Origin: an uncultured Fibrobacter sp.
GTDB taxonomy: Bacteria > Fibrobacterota > Fibrobacteria > Fibrobacterales > Fibrobacteraceae
DNA length: 44,336 bases
Assembly: GCA_947165045.1 (NCBI GenBank)
Contig: CAMUYW010000025.1
Span: forward strand, 1-44,336
Direction: 5' to 3'
The translations under genes and the position numbers were made by a program. Shown in pieces: positions 18,204 through 27,179 of this stretch (position 1 is the first letter of the stretch; each line of letters starts with the position of its first letter). The notes below the pieces were generated by a model. That model worked only from the letters and a program-made list of their open reading frames with translations. It was not told the DNA's origin and made no database searches.

Positions 18204-18983
18204 ATGACTCTCGGAAGAATCAATAAGCTTGAAACGTTCGGTTCGGTCGATGGACCGGGCATTCGATTCGTCGTCTTTACGCAGGGCTGCCCCATGCGCT
18301 GCAAGTTTTGCCACAACCCGGAAACTTGGGACTTTGGCGAAAAGAGCGCGAACGGCACTCCGAATGGCTCGTTTGAAATTTCAGCAGAAGACTTGCTGAA
18401 GAAGGCAATCCGCTACAAACCCTACTGGGGAAACAACGGCGGCATCACCGTGAGCGGCGGCGAACCGCTGGCGCAAATCGACTTCATGATTGAATTCTTC
18501 GAGGCCGCAAAAGCGGCGGGAGTCCACACGTGCGTCGACACGAGCGGCGTCACGTTCAGGCCTACAGGCGAACCATTTGCTAAAATCGAACGCTTGATGA
18601 AATCCACCGACCTCTTGCTCGTGGACATTAAGCACATCGACGCTGACGCGCACAAGGAACTCACAGGCCACAGCAACGAGAACATCATTGAATTTTTCCG
18701 TTACTTGGACGAAATCCAAAAGCCCATCTGGATCCGCCACGTGCTCGTCCCGGGAAACAGCGACAACGACGAAGCCCTCACACGCACCCGCGACTTCATC
18801 CGCACATTAAGCAACGTCAAGCGCGTCGAAGTACTGCCCTATCACGCATTCGCCCTCAGCAAGTACCAAGAACTCGAAATTGACTACGCGCTAAAGGACA
18901 CGCAAACCCCGACCGCCGACCGTGTCAAGAACGCCAACGAAATTCTCGAAACCGAGAAATACACCGGATGGATGAAAAAGTAG
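18204..18983 (+). CDS. pflA: Pyruvate formate-lyase-activating enzyme (radical SAM)
   Basis: This 259-residue radical SAM protein makes the glycyl radical on PflB. The 4Fe-4S motif CPMRCKFC (CxxxCxxC) lies at about residues 30-37, preceded by the family hallmark VDGPGIRFVVFTQGC. GGITVSGGEPL and the late VEVLPYHAF also match PflA. Length is typical. Usually pflA directly follows pflB; here two minus-strand genes lie between them, so the two are separately transcribed. A terminator follows at 19100-19128. Confidence 0.96.
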   Translation: MTLGRINKLETFGSVDGPGIRFVVFTQGCPMRCKFCHNPETWDFGEKSANGTPNGSFEISAEDLLKKAIRYKPYWGNNGGITVSGGEPLAQIDFMIEFFEAAKAAGVHTCVDTSGVTFRPTGEPFAKIERLMKSTDLLLVDIKHIDADAHKELTGHSNENIIEFFRYLDEIQKPIWIRHVLVPGNSDNDEALTRTRDFIRTLSNVKRVEVLPYHAFALSKYQELEIDYALKDTQTPTADRVKNANEILETEKYTGWMKK

Positions 18984-19244
18984 GCAGTAGGCGATAGGAA
19001 GTAGGAAAGGATTGTTATACGAGAAGGTGATCCCGGCACAAGGCCGGGATGACAGAGCAAAATAGGAGATGCCCGCTCAGCGGCGGGCATGACAATGCAA
19101 AAAGACGAGGCGCGCAGCCCCGTCTTTTAAATTTATTTGAGATTTTGCCTAAAGCCTAGCGAGAGCAGGAATCAGCTTCGCGTAGCGTATTGTTATACGT
19201 GAGCGAAGCTGTGACGAACTATCGCGACGGCTTTCGGCGAAAGA
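18984..19244. repeat. Intergenic repeat block with terminators
   Basis: The block begins with a purine-rich GGCAGTAGGCGATAGG tract. Then come hairpins ATCCCGGC/GCCGGGAT (19030-19050, ending GGATGAC) and GCCCGC/GCGGGC (19071-19088). Next is the pflA terminator AAAAGACG/CGTCTTTT (19100-19128), and last a long hairpin CAGCTTCGC...GCGAAGCTG (19173-19211) with an inner CGTAT/ATACG stem, downstream of pilC on the other strand. Confidence 0.65.
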
Positions 19245-20447
19245 TCAGCCTTTAATAGCGTCGCCCATGCTGAACATCGGCATATACATTGCAATCAGCA
19301 ATCCACCAACGGCGCCACCCAAGAACACGATAATGAGCGGTTCAATCATGCTCACGACGGCATCGACGGCCGCGTCAACTTCTTCATCGTAGAAATCCGC
19401 GAGTTTCAACAGCATACCGCCCAAGTTACCTGTTTTTTCACCAACGCCGGTCATCTGAATCACCATGGGCGGGAAAATGCCCACTTCTTCCATCGGCTCG
19501 GCAATAGATTTACCGCCTGCAATACCAATCGATATTTTATAAATAGCCTTTTCAACAACCTTGTTACCTGCGGTTGACGCCACGACTTTCAAGGCATCCA
19601 TCACAGACACACCCGCATTCAAAAGCGTACCCAAAGTTCTTGCAAAGCCTGCCGTTGCCGACTTAATCTGCAAATCGCCTAGCTTTGGCACCTTTAGCGT
19701 AAACTTATCCATCGCAAATTGCGCCGCGGGTATTCGCATCACCATCTTATAAGCAAAGATGATAATGATAAGCCCAATGAACATAAACGCACCGTTATTT
19801 CGGATAAAGTCAGAAATATTCATCACGACTTGTGTCGGCGCAGGGAGTTCCGCATCAAGGGCGGCGAACTGTTCAGCGAACGTCGGCACCACGAATGTCA
19901 TAAGTGCAATCACCACGACAATACCCACAATGATAACCATGATCGGGTACGTCAAAGCTTTTTTCACCTTACGTTTAAGGCGCTGGTTATTTTCAAGAGT
20001 TTCAGCAAGTCGAGCAAGAATGCCTTCAAGAATACCGCCAGCTTCACCGGCTGCCACCATGTTACAATACAGGGAGTCAAAGACTTTCGGATGCTGAGAC
20101 AAGGCATCGGCAAGCGAAGAACCACCGTTAATCGACTGTGTAAGTTTATGAACAACGTTTTTGAGTTCCGGATTTTCGCACTGCGCTTCGAGAATGTTCA
20201 AGCACTGCAACATCGGAAGACCAGCCGAGCACATAGACGAGAACATACGTGTAAAACGGGTAATGTCTTCGGTCTTGATGCCAGAACCAATCTTGATCTT
20301 GATTTCAGTCGGCTTTTTCTTGAGGCTTGTAATAATCAAGCGACGGCGGAGCAAAAGGGCTTCGGCTTCGGCCTTGTCTTTTGCTTCAAGAGTTCCTTCG
20401 AAACTGTTGCCCTGCGAATTTTGGGCTTTATACAAAAATTCAGCCAT
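19245..20447 (-). CDS. pilC: Type IV pilus / type II secretion inner-membrane platform protein (PilC/GspF)
   Basis: The 400-residue protein is the polytopic platform that couples the cytoplasmic ATPases to pilus assembly. It has two GspF/T2SF repeats (about 70-195 and 270-395), each with a GEAGG- or GEKTGNLGGML-type motif, and membrane helices such as IMVIIVGIVVVIALMTFVV and the C-terminal LIIVFLGGAVGGLLIAMYMP. It follows pilT with only 3 bp between, and its AAGGGGTG ribosome site lies in the pilT end, so the two are cotranscribed. GspF of a secretion system is the alternative, but the pairing with PilT favours a pilus. Confidence 0.93.
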   Translation of the reverse strand: MAEFLYKAQNSQGNSFEGTLEAKDKAEAEALLLRRRLIITSLKKKPTEIKIKIGSGIKTEDITRFTRMFSSMCSAGLPMLQCLNILEAQCENPELKNVVHKLTQSINGGSSLADALSQHPKVFDSLYCNMVAAGEAGGILEGILARLAETLENNQRLKRKVKKALTYPIMVIIVGIVVVIALMTFVVPTFAEQFAALDAELPAPTQVVMNISDFIRNNGAFMFIGLIIIIFAYKMVMRIPAAQFAMDKFTLKVPKLGDLQIKSATAGFARTLGTLLNAGVSVMDALKVVASTAGNKVVEKAIYKISIGIAGGKSIAEPMEEVGIFPPMVIQMTGVGEKTGNLGGMLLKLADFYDEEVDAAVDAVVSMIEPLIIVFLGGAVGGLLIAMYMPMFSMGDAIKG

Positions 20448-20450
20448 CGA

Positions 20451-21518
20451 TTACACCCCTTCTTTCACAAACAGCTGTTCCAACTGATCCGGGCTCGACG
20501 AGCGAGCAAGAGCATCGAAACGGTCAATCTTATGATTTTTAACAAGTTCACACAAACACATATTCATCGTATTCATGCCGAACTTCTGACCAATTTCAAT
20601 CATGGATTCAATCTGGTGGACCTTGTCATCACGAATCAAAGCACGAATACCCGGAGTCACGTTCATCACTTCGTACGCCATCACGCGGCCACCACCAATT
20701 TTTGGCAAAAGTGTTTGGCAAATGACCCCCTGCAACACAAACGAGAGCTGAGTACGCACGGTTTGCTGTTCGCCCTTCGGAAACGCGTCCACCACACGGT
20801 TAATCGTCTGCACGCAAGAGTTTGTATGAAGTGTTGCAAAAGTCAAGTGACCGGTTTCTGCAATCGTAAGCGCAGCACGGATCGTTTCCAAGTCACGCAT
20901 TTCACCGATGAGCACCACGTCAGGGTCCTGACGGAGCGCCATTTTAAGCGCCTGTGCAAAGCTATGTGTATCGCTACCAACTTCACGCTGGTTAATCATA
21001 CATCCCTGATGTTTGTGCAAAAATTCGATCGGATCTTCGACAGTCAAAATGTGGTCGTGGCGTTCCTTGTTGATTTTATCAATCATTGCCGCCAAGGTTG
21101 TCGATTTACCGGAACCGGTAGCGCCCGTCACAAGCACAAGGCCGGAGGGGCGGGTCGTAAATTCGGCCATGATCTTCGGGAGGCCAAGGTCCTTAAATGT
21201 CTTGATTTCAAGCGGAATAATACGAAGGGCAAGAGCCACACAGCCACGTTGCAAATAAGCGTTCGCACGGAAACGCGCGAGATTTGCAATGCCGAACGAG
21301 AAGTCGCATTCCTTTTGCTGTTCAAAAGTCTTTTTCTGGGCTTCATTCATCAAGCTGTAAGTCATACGCATGGTTTCGTCGGGCTTGAGCTTGTTCTCCC
21401 CGATGGGGGTAAGCTTGCCGGAAAGACGAATAAGAGGGGGTGCACCGGCTGTAATATGCAAGTCGGACGCCCCACGTTTGACCATTTCTGCTAAAAGATC
21501 TTGAATGTTATATGCCAT
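20451..21518 (-). CDS. pilT: Type IV pilus retraction ATPase PilT
   Basis: The 355-residue hexameric ATPase depolymerises pili for twitching or adhesion. Visible motifs: Walker A GATGSGKS, the Asp box, Walker B (DPDVVLIGEMRD), the His box (ATLHTNS), and a C-terminal GIRALIRDDK, the AIRAL-type element typical of PilT rather than PilB. A TATATT box (21526-21531, minus strand) lies 7 nt before the ATG, so the transcript may be leaderless. The gene is divergent from a thioredoxin-like gene, with only 51 bp between. Confidence 0.95.
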   Translation of the reverse strand: MAYNIQDLLAEMVKRGASDLHITAGAPPLIRLSGKLTPIGENKLKPDETMRMTYSLMNEAQKKTFEQQKECDFSFGIANLARFRANAYLQRGCVALALRIIPLEIKTFKDLGLPKIMAEFTTRPSGLVLVTGATGSGKSTTLAAMIDKINKERHDHILTVEDPIEFLHKHQGCMINQREVGSDTHSFAQALKMALRQDPDVVLIGEMRDLETIRAALTIAETGHLTFATLHTNSCVQTINRVVDAFPKGEQQTVRTQLSFVLQGVICQTLLPKIGGGRVMAYEVMNVTPGIRALIRDDKVHQIESMIEIGQKFGMNTMNMCLCELVKNHKIDRFDALARSSSPDQLEQLFVKEGV

Positions 21519-21569
21519 GCTCTAGAATATAATTTAAAAAGCTCAAAAATTTCATAAATTCTTTATGCA

Positions 21570-22088
21570 ATGCATTTATCCACTTATAAAATACTCACAT
21601 TAATCGGGGGGATCGTTTTCTTCGGTATTGCGCTTTTCGCTATCGGAAAGCAGTCAAACCGTAATCTGAGCTTCCCCGAAACGGTTGTAAATTTCACAGC
21701 CGACAATGTCATGGGAGGAAAGTCGGATTATGCAAGCGAAAAAGGGACCGCAACGCTCATTGTCCTTACAGCATCTTGGTGCCCAGCCTGCCGCGCGGAA
21801 CTCCCCCTACTCAAGCAGATCAACGAGGAATTCGAGCCTAAAGGGCTCAAGATTTTGATGATTGACGAGGACGACTCCAAGAAGGTCGCTCGCAAGTTCA
21901 AGAAGAGCGTGGATATTCCGTGGACGATGCTCCATTGGAATTACGATGCCATCAAGGCACTCGGGAACCCAGGTGTAATCCCCGTCAGTTTCGTTGTGGA
22001 TAAGGACGACAAGATCCAGCACGTCGATGTAGGCATGATAAACGAGCTCCGCGTTCGGCACGAGCTAAAGAGACTGCTAGGAAAATGA
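21570..22088 (+). CDS. TlpA-like thioredoxin-fold membrane-anchored protein
   Basis: The 172-residue protein has an N-terminal membrane anchor (ILTLIGGIVFFGIALFAIG) and then a thioredoxin-fold domain with the active site ASWCPACRAE. The cis-Pro region is NPGVIPVSFV. Proteins of this TlpA/ResA type reduce or exchange disulfides outside the cytoplasm, for example in cytochrome c maturation or envelope protein quality control. The substrate is not evident. No neighbour in the window points to a cytochrome pathway. Confidence 0.88.
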   Translation: MHLSTYKILTLIGGIVFFGIALFAIGKQSNRNLSFPETVVNFTADNVMGGKSDYASEKGTATLIVLTASWCPACRAELPLLKQINEEFEPKGLKILMIDEDDSKKVARKFKKSVDIPWTMLHWNYDAIKALGNPGVIPVSFVVDKDDKIQHVDVGMINELRVRHELKRLLGK

Positions 22089-22190
22089 GGTTTTAGGTAA
22101 CAGGTCTTAGGGAAAAATTCACGTGCTTCGCACGTCTTTATAAGATGGCGAAGCCATGATTATCGGGCCTAATACCTAACTCCTAAAACC
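22089..22190. repeat. Intergenic repeat block with long inverted ends
   Basis: GGTTTTAGG (22089-22097) is exactly inverted as CCTAAAACC (22182-22190), and more TTAGG/CCTAA units lie inside. Between them is CGTGCTTCGCACG, a small hairpin. Similar bounded blocks lie at 18984 and 37731. No gene. Confidence 0.5.
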
Positions 22191-22201
22191 TAAACACCTA
22201 A

Positions 22202-23173
22202 TCAAGCTATCGGGCTGGGGAATAGAATCACGTCGGCAATTTCTTCTTTGCCGAGAGCGAGCATGAACAGGCGGTCGAGTCCGAGCGCCACACCGGAACA
22301 GGCAGGCATTCCCGATTCAAGCGCAGCAAGGAAGCGTTCGTCAAGCGGCGGTAGCGGTTTGTTCATTGCACGGCGGATGTCGAGGTCTGCATTAAAGCGG
22401 CGGCGCTGTTCCACCGCATCCGTGAGTTCCGTATAGCCGTTGCAAAGTTCAACTTGATTCACGAACAGCTCGAAGCGGCGAGCCCACACGCGACCCTCGG
22501 GGTCGGTGTAGGTCTGCGCGAGCGCAGCCTGCGATGGCGGGTAATCAAGAATAAACTCGGGGCCGTTACTCGCCAGCGCGGGCTCGACCAAGAACACCAT
22601 CATGTAGTCCCACCACTCTTCGCGAGTGAGCGTTTCGCTACCGACAGGCACAGGAACATCACGCACAGCGCAAGCATCTGCAAAGTCCGAAAGCTTTTCG
22701 CAGAACGGATCGATACCAGCGTAGTTCTTGAACGCGTCAATCCAGCGGGTGCGGCGCGCGTTTAATTTAGTCCCAATGATTTCGCTCACGAGGTCTTCGA
22801 CTTCGTCCATGAGCTTTTCTTGTGGCATGCCAACGCGGTACCATTCCACCATCGAAAATTCATTGTTATGGTGGCCACCAAATTCATCTTTGCGGAACGA
22901 TTTTGTAATCTGGAAAATGTCCCCGAAGTTCGCAGCAAGCAAACGCTTCATGTGAAATTCCGGGCTCGTCATCATGAAGCGCTTCGGGTCTTCGATTTCA
23001 AAGTAATCGAGCTGCGGGTCCGTTCCGCCATAGGCAGAAAGCACAGGCGTCTCGACTTCGAGCGCATTACGACGAACAAAGAAATCACGGACCTTGGTCA
23101 TCAGCGCTTGGCGCTTGATCCAAGTTTCTCGCGAACAGGTGGGCGCAAATGCGCCCGACTTTAAATTTCCCAT
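22202..23173 (-). CDS. epmA: Elongation factor P lysine ligase-like protein (EpmA/GenX/PoxA)
   Basis: The 323-residue protein is a class II lysyl-tRNA synthetase core without the anticodon-binding domain, the layout of EpmA, which attaches (beta-)lysine to a lysine of EF-P. Motif 2 (FRKDEFGGHHNNEFSMVEWYR, with the Arg-Glu loop) and motif 3 (GVALGLDRLFML) are visible. EF-P and the aminomutase EpmB are not in the window. Its ATG directly follows the stop of the upstream FISUMP gene (TAAATG), which implies translational coupling. The short N-terminus and ETWIKRQALMTKVRDFF agree with EpmA. Confidence 0.9.
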   Translation of the reverse strand: MGNLKSGAFAPTCSRETWIKRQALMTKVRDFFVRRNALEVETPVLSAYGGTDPQLDYFEIEDPKRFMMTSPEFHMKRLLAANFGDIFQITKSFRKDEFGGHHNNEFSMVEWYRVGMPQEKLMDEVEDLVSEIIGTKLNARRTRWIDAFKNYAGIDPFCEKLSDFADACAVRDVPVPVGSETLTREEWWDYMMVFLVEPALASNGPEFILDYPPSQAALAQTYTDPEGRVWARRFELFVNQVELCNGYTELTDAVEQRRRFNADLDIRRAMNKPLPPLDERFLAALESGMPACSGVALGLDRLFMLALGKEEIADVILFPSPIA

Positions 23174-24553
23174 TTATTCAGCTCCGGCTACACAACGGAC
23201 CGCAAGATAGAAACTCGGGTCCACCGTGATAGAGCCGACATCCTTGTCAGATGCGAACATGGTGCGGGCTTTTCCGCGAGAATCAGTATCGACATCAGCC
23301 GTCCAGAAGTAAGCGCCATCGCCCATTGTCGTGCAGACGCCACTCTTGTTGGCATAGCCACCGAACATGGCCGTAAATGCATAATCGTCGCTGCCGTTGC
23401 TCTTGAGCTTGAGCGCAGCTTCGCGGGAACCGCCAGCGTAATCTTCTAGCTTTTTCCAATCGGCATCTGTCGCGAGATGATAGCCATCCGGGCATGCGGT
23501 CTTTGCAGCTTCTTGCGTGTAGAGGCGACCGAAAGTCTTGCAGTTTCCATCGTCACGGTCATAGCACATCGAGCCGTCCTTGGCATCGTAATTCAAGTTT
23601 TCTACGAACCAATTAACACCGCCGATTTCCTTGACCTTGTAAACTTGTTTGTCACGTTTGTCAACAAAGTTCTTGAAAACCGGGCAGCGCGTGCTGAAGC
23701 CTTCGGCAGAAAGAATCGGGTCCACCTTGCCTTTCCATGCGGTACAAAAACGGAACAGTTGACCGCCCGGAAGTGATTTCTTTTCAGCCTTGTGCTTTGC
23801 GGCCCAAGTCTTTACGTAGTTCACGCCCGTCACTGCAGTATCGGGAATCGAAAGCACCTTGGCATACTTGCTTGCATAAGCAGCATACGTTCCGGCAACA
23901 GACATCGGAGCCTTCCAGAAACCTTCCGTAAGCCCTGTGCGGAGCGCGGCAAAAACCGGAGATGGCTTGTAAACACGAATCGTCTTTTCCACCATCTGCT
24001 CCGGATTCTTTTTGCAGTTGACATCATGATCGATTGCCATCAAAGAATTTGCATCCACTTTGCATTGGGCCAAGCACTTTGTTCGTGCAGCGCCCTTCTT
24101 GGGGCATGGTTTCCAGACCGTGGTATCGACACTCACGAGAGACTGTTTTGCAAAAGCCTTCGTCTTGACCGCAACCTTGGTCACTTCGTCAAGCGTCTTG
24201 AGAGCTTTACCACTCCCCTTTTCAGCATCGGCAAACAAATACTTAATTACACCCGTGCAAGCATTGGCTGCATTTGCCATACCGCAAACTTTTGTTCCAA
24301 ATCCGTACGAAAATTGTGACGGGCAAGCCGCAAAAGCTTCGTCCGGCATCTGCTTGAAAACTTTAGCGTAAATATTGGACGCATTTTTTGCAGACATCTT
24401 GCCGCAATAAATTTCTTCCATTTCACCGGAATCAACAATTTTGCGAACCTTTTTCCAGTTGTTCGAATCGACAGCATTGCGGAGAGCTTCCTGTGCAAAC
24501 GCTCCCTGAGCCAAAAATGCGGAAACCAAACCCGCCATAAAAATCTTCTTCAT
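23174..24553 (-). CDS. Secreted FISUMP-domain protein
   Basis: From ATG at 24553 the product is 459 residues. MKKIFMAGLVSAFLAQGAFAQ is a classical signal peptide with an AFA-Q cleavage site; there is no lipobox Cys. The region after it (ALRNAVDSNNWKKVRKIVDSG) slightly resembles an ankyrin helix pair, followed by a Cys-containing helical domain. About residues 305-459 are a FISUMP domain (WFVENLNYD, TACPDGYHLATDADWKKLE, YLAVRCVAG). AGAGG lies before the chosen start; an upstream in-frame ATG lacks one. It is cotranscribed with epmA, an odd functional pairing. Confidence 0.85.
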   Translation of the reverse strand: MKKIFMAGLVSAFLAQGAFAQEALRNAVDSNNWKKVRKIVDSGEMEEIYCGKMSAKNASNIYAKVFKQMPDEAFAACPSQFSYGFGTKVCGMANAANACTGVIKYLFADAEKGSGKALKTLDEVTKVAVKTKAFAKQSLVSVDTTVWKPCPKKGAARTKCLAQCKVDANSLMAIDHDVNCKKNPEQMVEKTIRVYKPSPVFAALRTGLTEGFWKAPMSVAGTYAAYASKYAKVLSIPDTAVTGVNYVKTWAAKHKAEKKSLPGGQLFRFCTAWKGKVDPILSAEGFSTRCPVFKNFVDKRDKQVYKVKEIGGVNWFVENLNYDAKDGSMCYDRDDGNCKTFGRLYTQEAAKTACPDGYHLATDADWKKLEDYAGGSREAALKLKSNGSDDYAFTAMFGGYANKSGVCTTMGDGAYFWTADVDTDSRGKARTMFASDKDVGSITVDPSFYLAVRCVAGAE

Positions 24554-24570
24554 CTTTACCTCTTTAACTT

Positions 24571-24600
24571 CACTGAATCCCTCGCATAGCTCGGGATGAC
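24571..24600 (-). repeat. Single GGATGAC-type repeat unit
   Basis: CACTGAATCCCTCGCATAGC followed by TCGGGATGAC, lying in the leader of the FISUMP gene. It is one copy of the dispersed family. Confidence 0.5.
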
Positions 24601-24736
24601 GATTAACCCGTCGTGAAAACCGATTGAATAGTTTTAATATATAACGAATTATAACCAATACTTAACGCAGAAGCAAAAAAATTGTTGCACACTAATAATA
24701 TTTTACTATTGCAAGCCACCTATTATGTAGGTTTTC

Positions 24737-24744
24737 TATCTTTG
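24737..24744 (+). promoter_or_regulatory. TATCTTTG box next to the sufS start
   Basis: The box ends 5 nt before the ATG at 24750. There is no Shine-Dalgarno, which suggests a leaderless transcript. Confidence 0.5.
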
Positions 24745-24749
24745 GCACC

Positions 24750-25976
24750 ATGTTTAATGCAGAACTCACACGCAATGAATTCCCGATGCTAGTCGCCGGC
24801 GACAAGGAGCAAAAGCCCCTCGCCTTTTTGGACAGCACCGCCACGACCCAAAAGCCCGCCTGCGTCATCGACGTGATGGACGATTTTTACCGCGAGCATT
24901 ACAGCTCCGTAAAACGCGGAGTGTACCGCCTGAGCGCACGCACCACGGAAGCTTTTGAGAAAACGCGCAAGGAAATTGCGAAGTTCATCAACGCCAAAAC
25001 CGAAGACGAAATCGTGTTCACCCGCGGCACCACCGAGAGCATCAATCTCGTGGCATGGAGCTATGGACGCAAGTTCTTTAACGAAGGCGACGAAATTTTA
25101 ATCAGCGCCTTGGAACATCATGCGAACATCGTGAGCTGGCAACTCGTTGCCGAAATGAAGGGTGCAAAAATCAAGGTCATCCCCGTCAAGGACGACGGCG
25201 ACTTGGATTTGGAAGCACTCCCCAACTTGCTCACGCCCCGCACCAAGATGGTCGCGGTCGCCCATGTGAGCAATTCCGTCGGCACAGTCAACCCGATCGA
25301 AGAAATCATCGCCACGGTTCGCAAGCTCGCTCCGCAATCGAAGATTTTGATTGATGCAGCCCAAAGTTCTTCGCATATCAAGATTGACGTGCAAAAGCTC
25401 GACTGCGATTTCCTCGCATTCAGCGGTCACAAGATGTACGGCCCGACCGGCATCGGCGTGCTTTACGGCAAGTACGATGTGCTCGACAGCATGCCGCCTT
25501 GGCACGGCGGTGGCGAAATGATCAAAAACGTGACTTTCGAAAAGACGACTTACGCCGACGTCCCGGCACGTTTTGAAGCAGGCACACCCGCCATTGCCGA
25601 AGTTATCGGCCTCGGGAAAGCTATCGAATGGCTGAACAATGTTGGCCTTGACAATATCCGCCAGCACGAAGAGCAAATCACGCAATACGCATTGAAGCAA
25701 CTCGCAGAAATCCCGCAAGTGAAAGTTCTCGGCAACCCGAAGGAACGCGGCGCGCTCATCAGCATTACTTTGGACGGAATTGCCGTCGGTGACGCCGCCA
25801 TGATTCTCGACGAAGAGAACGTCGCCGTGCGCAGCGGGCACCATTGTGCGCAACCGGTGATGGACCGCTTTGGTCTAGACGCCACGCTCCGCTTGAGCTT
25901 TGGCGTTTACACGCTCGAACGCGACATCGATCGATTTGTTGCAGGCATCAAGCGCGTGATTAGGTTGTTCGCGTAA
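24750..25976 (+). CDS. sufS: Cysteine desulfurase, SufS type
   Basis: This 408-residue PLP enzyme removes sulfur from cysteine to give alanine and an enzyme persulfide for Fe-S cluster assembly. The PLP lysine is in FSGHKMYGPTG (about residue 229), the PLP-binding His in EHHANIVSW, and the catalytic Cys in RSGHHCAQP (about 366), which marks the class II (SufS/CsdA) type. Length fits. No sufE, sufU or sufBCD gene is near, so partners are elsewhere. It is likely important here because of the many Fe-S enzymes (PflA, NifB, NifH). Confidence 0.94.
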   Translation: MFNAELTRNEFPMLVAGDKEQKPLAFLDSTATTQKPACVIDVMDDFYREHYSSVKRGVYRLSARTTEAFEKTRKEIAKFINAKTEDEIVFTRGTTESINLVAWSYGRKFFNEGDEILISALEHHANIVSWQLVAEMKGAKIKVIPVKDDGDLDLEALPNLLTPRTKMVAVAHVSNSVGTVNPIEEIIATVRKLAPQSKILIDAAQSSSHIKIDVQKLDCDFLAFSGHKMYGPTGIGVLYGKYDVLDSMPPWHGGGEMIKNVTFEKTTYADVPARFEAGTPAIAEVIGLGKAIEWLNNVGLDNIRQHEEQITQYALKQLAEIPQVKVLGNPKERGALISITLDGIAVGDAAMILDEENVAVRSGHHCAQPVMDRFGLDATLRLSFGVYTLERDIDRFVAGIKRVIRLFA

Positions 25977-26041
25977 GAAAGCGAACAGAAAAAAAATGCG
26001 CGAGTGCGGGTCTAGAAACCGCGCACCAAAAATTCAGAAAG

Positions 26042-26067
26042 CATCGGGTAAAACACCCGATGTTTTT
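26042..26067 (+). terminator. Terminator of sufS
   Basis: CATCGGGT (26042-26049) and ACCCGATG (26055-26062) with an AAAAC loop, followed by TTTTT. Confidence 0.88.
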
Positions 26068-26221
26068 ATTTGAACTGTTATATAATCAAATTATTCATAG
26101 CAAACCATCGTTTGCAAAATAAAGATTTTTGTCAACGGCTGATTGCAAAATTTCACAAGTTTTACTTTTCAAAAAATTTTGCTTGTATATTGGTTCTCCT
26201 AAAATAAATGGAGAACACACT

Positions 26222-27136
26222 ATGGCAAATAAATTTGCACACGATCCGTATGTTCGTTCAGTGCTTAAGGATCCTGTTCGCACCGCTGAACTATTGCGGC
26301 TTGCGGCACGCAAGAATTCTAATCTTGCTCAATTCCTCGCAACCGTGAATCTTGATACATTGCAAGAAATTCCCGGAGCATACAGCGACACGATTTCCTT
26401 TGGCTACGGGGACTTGGCATTTACCGTAAAGGTAGAATGTGATGAGCCCAAGCAAGCTGAACTTCTTGTCGGCATCCTTGAAGAACACAAGAGCTATCCC
26501 GACTACTCGATCATTCCCCAGCTGGTAAAATACTGGTACGAGATCATGGTCAGAAACCAGAAAAATATTCCGACCATTGCCATCGTTCTGTACAACGGGA
26601 AGGATCCCTGGAAAATTGAAAAACAGGTCATGTTTCCCAATTATCCTGAATATTATCATAGAATCGGACTTCCGTTTATTTTAGAAGTTGTGGATATCAG
26701 CGATATTTTTAGCGAAGATGAGATTTCTAAAATCTCGCCCAAAATCGCACTTGCGCTAGTTGCGTTGAAATACGTTTTTTCTGGAGATAAACTTAAAAAG
26801 TATCTGAAGCCAGCCATCGCAGGACTTAAGGCTCTCCCAAAAGACGAAGCGGAAGACTTTCTCACTCAAACTTTTATATATTTACGCAAGTGGTTCAATG
26901 GCGAAGCCAAGGAGCAATTCAAGATGGATTTCAAGAAATGCAGTGAAGTTTATGGCTACAAGTCCATTGCTGAAGTGGAAGAAGAAGAACTTGCCGATAA
27001 ATTTAAAGAAATAGCTAAAGGATTCCTGCGGGAAAATGTAGATGACAAAATTGTTATGCGTCAATTTAACTACACCGAGGATGAAATTCTCCAGCTAAAG
27101 GCAGAACTCGCCACAGAAACGGAACGCAAACTCTAA
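26222..27136 (+). CDS. Rpn/YhgA-type PD-(D/E)XK nuclease family protein
   Basis: From ATG at 26222 (GGAGAA ribosome site) the product is 304 residues. It resembles the Rpn (recombination-promoting nuclease, formerly transposase_31) family: N-terminal [19 protein letters not shown], then [43 protein letters not shown] and a helical C-terminus. The EEHK segment is the expected (D/E)XK part of the active site. Rpn proteins have DNase activity and are often near mobile or defence genes. An in-frame upstream ATG exists but has no ribosome site. It marks the edge of the accessory island. Confidence 0.8.
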   Translation: MANKFAHDPYVRSVLKDPVRTAELLRLAARKNSNLAQFLATVNLDTLQEIPGAYSDTISFGYGDLAFTVKVECDEPKQAELLVGILEEHKSYPDYSIIPQLVKYWYEIMVRNQKNIPTIAIVLYNGKDPWKIEKQVMFPNYPEYYHRIGLPFILEVVDISDIFSEDEISKISPKIALALVALKYVFSGDKLKKYLKPAIAGLKALPKDEAEDFLTQTFIYLRKWFNGEAKEQFKMDFKKCSEVYGYKSIAEVEEEELADKFKEIAKGFLRENVDDKIVMRQFNYTEDEILQLKAELATETERKL

Positions 27137-27150
27137 CCAATAATAAAAAT

Positions 27151-27170
27151 GGCGGGGTTCAAATCCCGCC
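27151..27170 (-). terminator. Terminator between convergent genes
   Basis: GGCGGG/CCCGCC stem with an 8-nt loop. The minus strand continues ATTTTTATTATT, so it serves the gene at 27180-27455; it may also stop the plus-strand nuclease gene. Confidence 0.6.
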
Positions 27171-27179
27171 TTGAGCATT

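Noticed and set aside
26129..26221. N-terminal extension of the Rpn-type protein starting at 26129
   Set aside because: The extension has no family similarity and no ribosome site; ATG 26222 has GGAGAA and gives the usual family start.
27151..27170. Sequence GGCGGGGTTCAAATCCCGCC resembling a tRNA T-arm
   Set aside because: The stem does not fit a 7-nt T loop without a bulge, the upstream sequence is the end of the Rpn-type gene with no D or anticodon arm, and the minus strand continues with T residues, so a terminator is the better reading.
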